64,000 bases of DNA, from positions 1 to 64,000 of the forward strand of contig CAYVIN010000002.1 in assembly GCA_964451375.1 (NCBI GenBank), written 5' to 3'. A program made the position numbers and the translations under genes. This DNA is from JAGXQV01 sp964451375. Lineage in GTDB: Bacteria > Pseudomonadota > Gammaproteobacteria > Burkholderiales > Sulfuricellaceae. Of this stretch, positions 61,459 through 64,000 are shown in pieces. The notes beneath the pieces are model-generated. The model made no database searches, was not told the origin of the DNA, and saw nothing but the letters and a program-made list of their open reading frames with translations. Position 1 is the stretch's first letter, and the number at the start of each line of letters is the position of its first letter.

Positions 61459-62259
61459 ATGACCATCATCATAAAAAATCCCCAGGAAATCGAAAAAATG
61501 CGTATTGCCGGCAAGCTGGCCGGTGAAGTGCTCGACTATATCAAGCCGTTTGTTGTCGCTGGGGTTTCCACAGGCGAATTAGACAAACTTTGCCACGATT
61601 ACATGGTCAACGTGCAAGGATGTGTTCCGGCCCCTTTGAATTACGCACCAAAGGGACACCGCCCCTACCCAAAATCCATCTGCACATCGGTGAACCACCA
61701 AGTATGTCATGGCGTTCCAGGAGAGCGAAAACTGAAAGTCGGCGACGTTGTCAATCTCGACATTACCGTCATCAAGGATGGGTTTCACGGGGACAGCAGC
61801 CGTATGTATTACGTCGGCGAACCGTCCATTCAAGCGCGCCGCCTGTGTGAAATCAGCCATGAATGCCTATGGTTGGGTATCGCCGAAGTCAAACCTGGCG
61901 CATATTTGGGCGACATCGGGTTTGCCGTGCAAAGACACGCGGAAAAAAACGGCTACAGCGTGGTTCGCGAATACTGCGGCCACGGTATCGGACGGGCCTT
62001 CCACGAAGACCCGCAAGTGCTCCACTATGGGAAACGCGGCGATGGGGTGCTTCTGGAAACGGGGATGATTTTCACCATTGAGCCGATGATCAACGCCGGT
62101 CGGCGCGATATCCGCCAGCTTGGCGACGGATGGACTATCGTCACCAAGGATCACAGCCTTTCCGCCCAATGGGAACACACCATTCTGGTCACCGAACAGG
62201 GCTACGAAGTCCTGACCCTTTCCGCCGGCGCACCGGCCCAGCCCGATTTCAAGCCATAG
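61459..62259 (+). CDS. map: Methionine aminopeptidase, type I
   Basis: Map removes the initiator Met from new proteins. The 266-residue protein starts at MTIIIKNPQEIEKMR (61459); the longer frame would cover the promoter. Metal ligands are visible: the two Asp in NLDITVIKDGFHGDSS, the His in GHGIGRAFHEDP, Glu in FTIEPMIN and Glu in QWEHTILVT. It is divergent from rpsB, as in most proteobacteria, and followed by glnD after 4 bp. Confidence 0.98.
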   Translation: MTIIIKNPQEIEKMRIAGKLAGEVLDYIKPFVVAGVSTGELDKLCHDYMVNVQGCVPAPLNYAPKGHRPYPKSICTSVNHQVCHGVPGERKLKVGDVVNLDITVIKDGFHGDSSRMYYVGEPSIQARRLCEISHECLWLGIAEVKPGAYLGDIGFAVQRHAEKNGYSVVREYCGHGIGRAFHEDPQVLHYGKRGDGVLLETGMIFTIEPMINAGRRDIRQLGDGWTIVTKDHSLSAQWEHTILVTEQGYEVLTLSAGAPAQPDFKP

Positions 62260-62263
62260 CCCC

Positions 62264-64000
62264 ATGTCCATTCCCTGGCGCGACGTATTAAAGGCCCGGC
62301 GTGGCGAACTCAACCAGCAGTTCCCGGGTATCAGCCCCACCCGTTACCTCCACGCCCATTGCCGACTGATCGACGAACTGCTTCGGGAAATCTGGAAAAG
62401 CACCGGGATGCCTGATGCACTCGCCCTGATTGCGGTTGGCGGATACGGGCGAGGAGAACTGTATCCTTTCTCTGATGTGGACTTGCTGATCCTCTTGCCG
62501 GGTGAAGTTGAGGCGCAAACCCAGGAAAAACTCGAGGCGTTGATCAGCCTGCTGTGGGATACCGGCATGGAAGTTGGCCACAGCGTACGCACAATTGACG
62601 AATGCCTGGAAGAAGGTCGCCGCGACATTTCCGTGCAAACCAACTTGCTCGAAGCACGTTTCCTGACTGGAAACCGCGAGCTGTTCGGAAATTTTCATTC
62701 GACCTACGCTGCAAACCTGGATACCAAAGCTTTTTACGAAGGTAAATTGCTCGAACAGCAGCAACGCCACAGCCGGTTTCACGATACCGCTTACAATCTT
62801 GAGCCTAATCTCAAGGAAAGCCCCGGTGGGTTGCGGGATATCCAGACCATCACCTGGATTGCCAAGGCCTTGAAAATCGGCGCGGATTGGCCCGATCTGG
62901 TACGGGAAAAGCTGATCACCGCCCATGAGGCGACGTTAATACGCCGCCACGAGAAATTCCTGCAAAATCTGCGTATTCGCCTGCACCTACTGGCCTCCCG
63001 CCGCGAAGACCGGATTGTATTCGACCATCAGCCCTCGCTGGCGGAACAACTCGGCTTATTTGCAAACAAGTTGCGCAGCCCTAGCGAACAACTGATGCAA
63101 CGTTATTACCGCACCGCCAAGGCAATAGTGGTGATGAATGAAGTTCTGATTCGCAGCCTGCACAGGCGCATCAGCGCACCGGTATGCCACTTGCCCGAGA
63201 TCATCGACTCGCAGTTTCAGGCGCGTGACCGCCTGCTGGAAATGCGTGAAGAAACGTTGTTTCAGGATCACCCGTCCGCCATCTTCGACCTGTTTCTGAC
63301 GATGGAACGCCATCCCGAACTGAAGGGAATCAGTGCGGACACCTTGCGCGCCCTGTGGCGGGCAGTTCCCCTGATCGATACCGCCTTCCGCCGCTCCCCG
63401 GAAAATCGGCAGCGCTTTGTTGATTTTTTCCGTGAACCTCACGGCATCACCCATGAACTTCGACGGATGAACCAGTTCGGGGTGTTAGGCCGCTACCTGC
63501 CAAATTTCGGGCGGATCGTCGGGCAGATGCAGCACGATCTTTTCCATGTTTACACGGTAGACGAGCACATCCTCTTCGTGGTGCGCAACCTGCGCCGATT
63601 TACCGTACCGGAATACGCCCATGAGTTTCCGTTATGCAGCAGGCTAATCAGCGCTTTCGAGCGCCCGGAAATTCTTTATCTGGCCGGATTGTTTCACGAT
63701 GTCGCCAAAGGACGCGGCGGCGACCATTCCCGCCTCGGCGCTCTGGAAGCCCGGCGTTTTTGCCGCAGCCATGAGATTCGTGGAGAAGACGAGGAGCTTC
63801 TGACCTGGCTGGTGGAAAATCATCTGGTCATGTCGGCCACTGCGCAAAAGCAGGATGTCAGCGACCCCGATGTTATTGCCGCATTCGCCGCGCGGGTTCG
63901 CGATATGCGCCATTTAACCGGATTGTATTTACTGACGGTGGCTGATGTTCGCGGCACCAGTCCGAAAGTCTGGAATGCCTGGAAGGGACGCCTGCTGGAA
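62264..64000 (+). CDS. glnD: PII uridylyltransferase/uridylyl-removing enzyme GlnD (5' part)
   Basis: GlnD adds and removes UMP on PII proteins in response to glutamine. The frame is open from the ATG at 62264 to the right edge (579 codons); the C-terminal ACT domains are outside. The nucleotidyltransferase motif is GGYGRGELYPFSDVDLL (59-75, catalytic Asp71 and Asp73), followed by NLEPNLKESPGGLRDIQTI. The HD domain has H478-D479 in LFHDVAKGRGGDHS, so both activities should be present. It follows map without a clear ribosome binding site, which suggests coupling. Confidence 0.97.
   Translation, partial: MSIPWRDVLKARRGELNQQFPGISPTRYLHAHCRLIDELLREIWKSTGMPDALALIAVGGYGRGELYPFSDVDLLILLPGEVEAQTQEKLEALISLLWDTGMEVGHSVRTIDECLEEGRRDISVQTNLLEARFLTGNRELFGNFHSTYAANLDTKAFYEGKLLEQQQRHSRFHDTAYNLEPNLKESPGGLRDIQTITWIAKALKIGADWPDLVREKLITAHEATLIRRHEKFLQNLRIRLHLLASRREDRIVFDHQPSLAEQLGLFANKLRSPSEQLMQRYYRTAKAIVVMNEVLIRSLHRRISAPVCHLPEIIDSQFQARDRLLEMREETLFQDHPSAIFDLFLTMERHPELKGISADTLRALWRAVPLIDTAFRRSPENRQRFVDFFREPHGITHELRRMNQFGVLGRYLPNFGRIVGQMQHDLFHVYTVDEHILFVVRNLRRFTVPEYAHEFPLCSRLISAFERPEILYLAGLFHDVAKGRGGDHSRLGALEARRFCRSHEIRGEDEELLTWLVENHLVMSATAQKQDVSDPDVIAAFAARVRDMRHLTGLYLLTVADVRGTSPKVWNAWKGRLLE

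Noticed and set aside
62288..62926. Minus-strand open frames opposite glnD
   Set aside because: The glnD frame is continuous with clear motifs; the opposite frames are shadows.

Overview
The window looks like a chromosomal segment of a betaproteobacterium, most likely of the Nitrosomonadales (Gallionellaceae/Sulfuricellaceae-like). This is inferred from gene order: hfq-hflX-hflK-hflC-DUF2065-hisZ-purA, ndk-rlmN-pilW-rodZ-ispG-hisS-yfgM-bamB-der, pyrG-kdsA-eno-ftsB and rpsB-tsf-pyrH-frr-uppS-cdsA-dxr-rseP-bamA-skp-lpxD-fabZ-lpxA-lpxB-rnhB are all intact. No tRNA, rRNA, CRISPR array, insertion sequence or integrase was seen.

Positions 1-14,400 are the accessory, most unusual part. A minus-strand operon runs leftward: a TolC/NodT-family outer-membrane lipoprotein carrying two SPOR-like domains, a regulator with an N-terminal LuxR helix-turn-helix plus an AAA/STAND-type ATPase, a 1300-residue fusion of two type I secretion ABC transporters around a C39-like domain, an HlyD-type adaptor, and then the N-terminus of a probable exported protein with Ser-Pro-Thr repeats that leaves the window at its left edge. 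Divergent from it are a proline-rich one-span membrane protein and a bactofilin. These converge on a DamX-like AAA ATPase with a C-terminal SPOR domain. Together they suggest a type I secretion machine placed by cell-division or cytoskeletal cues. That is an inference.

Positions 14,500-35,100 are housekeeping genes, almost all on the minus strand and tightly packed with ATGA, GTGA and TAATG overlaps: purine and histidine synthesis, HflKC/HflX/Hfq, an unrecognised 388-residue protein, the der to ndk cluster (outer-membrane assembly, isoprenoids, cell shape, type IV pili, tRNA charging), and the ftsB-eno-kdsA-pyrG group.

Positions 35,100-47,300 are mixed: an orphan substrate-binding protein paired with a sensor kinase, a divergent feoAB iron-uptake operon behind a good Fur box, an rRNA methyltransferase, a pentapeptide-repeat protein, an HDOD-GAF protein, motAB with an overlapping membrane-anchored methyltransferase, and a CopD-like membrane protein.

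Positions 47,250-61,240 hold the large translation, nucleotide, isoprenoid, outer-membrane and lipid A cluster, driven from a promoter in front of rpsB. Divergent from it, map and the 5' part of glnD run off the right edge. Several annotated starts are shorter than the longest open frame because the long frames begin inside the upstream gene, or at TTG codons without family support.
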